A stretch of DNA of 64,000 nucleotides from Terribacillus saccharophilus (lineage in GTDB: Bacteria; Bacillota; Bacilli; Bacillales; Amphibacillaceae), in NCBI GenBank assembly GCA_900110015.1, contig FOCD01000001.1, positions 1,406,070 through 1,470,069 on the forward strand, given 5' to 3'. A program made the translations under genes and the position numbers. Shown piece by piece: positions 62,390 to 64,000 of this stretch (position 1 is its first letter; each line of letters begins with the position of its first letter). A model generated the notes under the pieces. It searched no databases and was not told the DNA's origin. It saw only the letters and a program-made list of their open reading frames with translations.

Positions 62390-63325
62390 TTATTTAACTT
62401 TAATCACAATTTTCCCTTTGGCATGATGTGTTTCACTTAATTCATGTGCTTCTTGCAAAGCTTCTGCTGAAAAATCAAATACATGACCTACCTGAGGCTT
62501 AAGAGTTCCCTTCTCAAGTAATTCTCCTAATTCACTTAGCTGCTTCCCATCTGGTGTTAACCAATAAGAGCTTGCCGTTACTTGATTTTTTTCTGCTAAT
62601 GACTCATCAGGTTGTCCAGCAATCGTTACTAGTCTGCCACCCGGCTTTAATACTTGGAAGCTTTTATTTAAGATATCGCCGCCCATTGTATCAATGACTG
62701 CATCATAATCACTTAATTCGTCTTCAAATTGCTGTGTGCGGTAATTAATGAATTCATCAGCACCTAACTCTTTTACATATGCTTCATTTTTTTCACTCGC
62801 AGTTGTAGCAACATAAGCACCCAAATGTTTTGCCATTTGGATAGCCATACTTCCTACCCCACCTGCTCCAGCTTGGATCAGTACTTTATCACCTTTCTTG
62901 ACCTTTGTATTGTCCACCAGACACTGCCAAGCGGTTAACCCTGCTAATGGAATAGAAGCAGCTTCTTCAAATGTAAGATTGCTAGGCTTTTTCGCAAGTA
63001 ATTCTTCATCCACAGCCGTGAATTCCGCATAAGTACCTGCAGCAGTAGTATCCGGTCTCGCGAAAACTTCATCCCCAACTTGATAATTCTTCACTTCGTT
63101 TCCAATCTCAACTATCTTACCTGCAACATCCCAGCCAAGGATAATTGGGAATGACCAATCGAGCATCTGCTTTAAGTAACCCGCACGTAACTTCCAGTCA
63201 ATTGGATTAACAGAAGTGGCATACACCTCAACAAGCACTTGGTTTGGTTTTATTTCAGGTTTCGGCAATTCTTGCTCTACTAATACATTTTTATCGCCAT
63301 ATTCATTAATAATAACTGCACGCAT
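62390..63325 (-). CDS. NADP-dependent oxidoreductase, zinc-free MDR (quinone oxidoreductase-like)
   Basis: 311 residues. MDR fold without zinc-binding Cys: GWDVAGKIVEIGNEVKNYQVGDEVFA in the GroES-like part, GAGGVGSMAIQMAKHLGAYV for NADPH. VNPIDWKLRAGY and AEFTAVDEE are typical of the YhdH/AdhB-like quinone reductase group. ATG 63325 has SD aaggga; the frame goes three codons further. Reduces quinones or enals. Monocistronic. Confidence 0.9.
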   Translation of the reverse strand: MRAVIINEYGDKNVLVEQELPKPEIKPNQVLVEVYATSVNPIDWKLRAGYLKQMLDWSFPIILGWDVAGKIVEIGNEVKNYQVGDEVFARPDTTAAGTYAEFTAVDEELLAKKPSNLTFEEAASIPLAGLTAWQCLVDNTKVKKGDKVLIQAGAGGVGSMAIQMAKHLGAYVATTASEKNEAYVKELGADEFINYRTQQFEDELSDYDAVIDTMGGDILNKSFQVLKPGGRLVTIAGQPDESLAEKNQVTASSYWLTPDGKQLSELGELLEKGTLKPQVGHVFDFSAEALQEAHELSETHHAKGKIVIKVK

Positions 63326-63715
63326 GAATAGCACTCCCTTTTTTACGAAATATATTTGTAAGCTCTAGTCTTAGTTCTGTCTTAAGAAGTTATTCCTTCT
63401 TGTCAGAGCTTGCTAAAGATTGAAATGAAATTCTCTGTAACCATGTATTTATTTAATACATGACTTATTTTAACCTCTAATGACTTTGAATCAAACTAAA
63501 CTGCTTATAGATGATATTTATGTTATTGGTATAGGCTCTTAAGCTACTGCTATATTTAAGACAACTTCCAACCATTAATCGACCTTATATTTAAGTCCAC
63601 TTATCTTCTTAAACGTGCTACAACTATTGTTTAATGATTCACGTATATACTAGGATATCTTCGCTATTATGTAAGTTCCAAGTATTTATAAGGTAAATCA
63701 ATTATTATAGAATAC
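63326..63715. other. intergenic, no gene seen
   Basis: About 390 AT-rich bases between the oxidoreductase start and the tRNA operon terminator; no convincing ORF, repeat or RNA. Confidence 0.5.
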
Positions 63716-63747
63716 AAAAAAAGACCCTAACTTTACGTTAGAGTCTT
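63716..63747 (-). terminator. terminator of the tRNA operon
   Basis: Minus-strand stem AGACTCTAAC / GTTAGGGTCT (one G-U pair) followed by TTTTTTT, 30 bases after tRNA-Leu. Confidence 0.88.
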
Positions 63748-63778
63748 GATTGGACAGCTTTGGCATACTGTCTAGTGA

Positions 63779-63860
63779 TACCGGTGGCCGGGGTCGAACC
63801 GGCACTCCTTGCGGAACACGATTTTGAGTCGTGCGCGTCTGCCAATTCCGCCACACCGGC
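63779..63860 (-). tRNA. tRNA-Leu (CAA)
   Basis: Type II tRNA with long variable arm; acceptor GCCGGTG pairs with CACCGGT (one G-U). Anticodon loop CTCAAAA gives CAA. TTCGACCC T-loop region present. CCA is not encoded. Last gene of a leftward tRNA cluster. Confidence 0.95.
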
Positions 63861-63875
63861 ACGTTAAAAATATTA

Positions 63876-63949
63876 TGGAGGCGGCAACCGGATTTGAACC
63901 GGTGGTCAAGGTGTTGCAGACCTTTGCCTTACCACTTGGCTATGCCGCC
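63876..63949 (-). tRNA. tRNA-Cys (GCA)
   Basis: Acceptor GGCGGCA / TGCCGCC; anticodon loop centred on GCA in GGTCTGCAACACC; GGTTCAAATCC T arm; CCA is encoded (63876-63878). Second gene of the tRNA cluster. Confidence 0.95.
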
Positions 63950-63954
63950 AATAT

Positions 63955-64000
63955 TGGAGCGGAAGACGGGATTCGAACCCGCGACCCCCACCTTGGCAAG
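63955..64000 (-). tRNA. tRNA-Gly (GCC), 3' part only
   Basis: Minus strand from the window edge reads CTTGCCAAG, with anticodon GCC, then GGTGGGGGTCGCGGGTTCGA and the acceptor end CTTCCGC with encoded CCA. The 5' half lies beyond the window. Confidence 0.9.

Overview
The window is chromosomal DNA from a low-to-moderate GC Firmicute of the family Bacillaceae. It carries B. subtilis-type genes (ohrR/ohrA, pdxST, lipM/lipA, metI-metC-yxjG, dhaKL, opuAC, Zur-type zinc regulation), SAM-I and yybP-ykoY riboswitches, cre-like CcpA sites, LPxTG surface anchoring, SD-rich starts with frequent TTG/GTG, and a tRNA gene cluster at the right edge. A moderately halotolerant genus close to Terribacillus, Halobacillus or Oceanobacillus is my guess; the genus cannot be fixed by eye.

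Layout. 1-11.5 kb: 5' part of a cellobiose-type PTS IIC gene behind a cre site; OhrR/OhrA peroxide defence with its operator; a small alarmone synthetase; an MMPL exporter divergent from its TetR regulator with a palindromic operator; an AraC regulator divergent from an aldo/keto reductase; an HPr-like protein lacking both phosphorylation sites; a MocR regulator divergent from an unknown gene. Two copies of a structured dispersed repeat bracket this stretch (2.3 and 11.2 kb). 11.5-24 kb: a Zn-ribbon protein, an orphan glycine-betaine binding lipoprotein, an aldehyde dehydrogenase, pdxST, a CNNM/HlyC-CorC transporter under a manganese riboswitch, a lactaldehyde reductase/dehydrogenase pair (fucO/aldA-like) and a DMT exporter.

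24-37.4 kb: lipM-lipA, a sugar acetyltransferase, then two divergent transcription units that each start with a SAM-I riboswitch: metI-metC-yxjG leftwards, and an M20 amidohydrolase plus a complete peptide-type ABC transporter (binding protein, two permeases, two ATPases) rightwards. The second unit is therefore likely to import and cleave a sulfur-containing amino-acid conjugate. 37.4-44.5 kb: an SDR gene coupled to a frameshifted histidine phosphatase, small membrane proteins, a NUDIX hydrolase, a nitronate monooxygenase, a VOC protein and a fused dihydroxyacetone kinase. An apparently orphan, degenerate S-box lies just upstream of dhaKL on the opposite strand.

44.7-51.7 kb is a zinc island: znuB, znuC, an AdcA-type zinc-binding lipoprotein carrying two inserted copies of an unfamiliar His/Trp-rich module, a separate ZinT lipoprotein carrying a third copy, a Fur-family (Zur-like) regulator, an unknown 86-residue protein and a second ZnuA. 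Zur-box-like palindromes precede the ZinT gene, the 86-residue gene and the second znuA. This is the most promising candidate for an undescribed system: a zinc scavenging pathway with a shared extracellular zinc-handling module. 51.7-64 kb: a gluzincin-like protein, a DUF4317 protein, an LPxTG-anchored 5'-nucleotidase, an aminoacylase-type hydrolase with a partner transporter, an aldo/keto reductase, a CstA-family transporter under a cre-like site, an MDR-type oxidoreductase, and tRNA-Leu, tRNA-Cys and the 3' part of tRNA-Gly.

All family calls come from reading motifs and remembered homologues; no searches were run. Start codons were chosen on Shine-Dalgarno (SD) spacing and family N-termini and often differ from the longest open frame.
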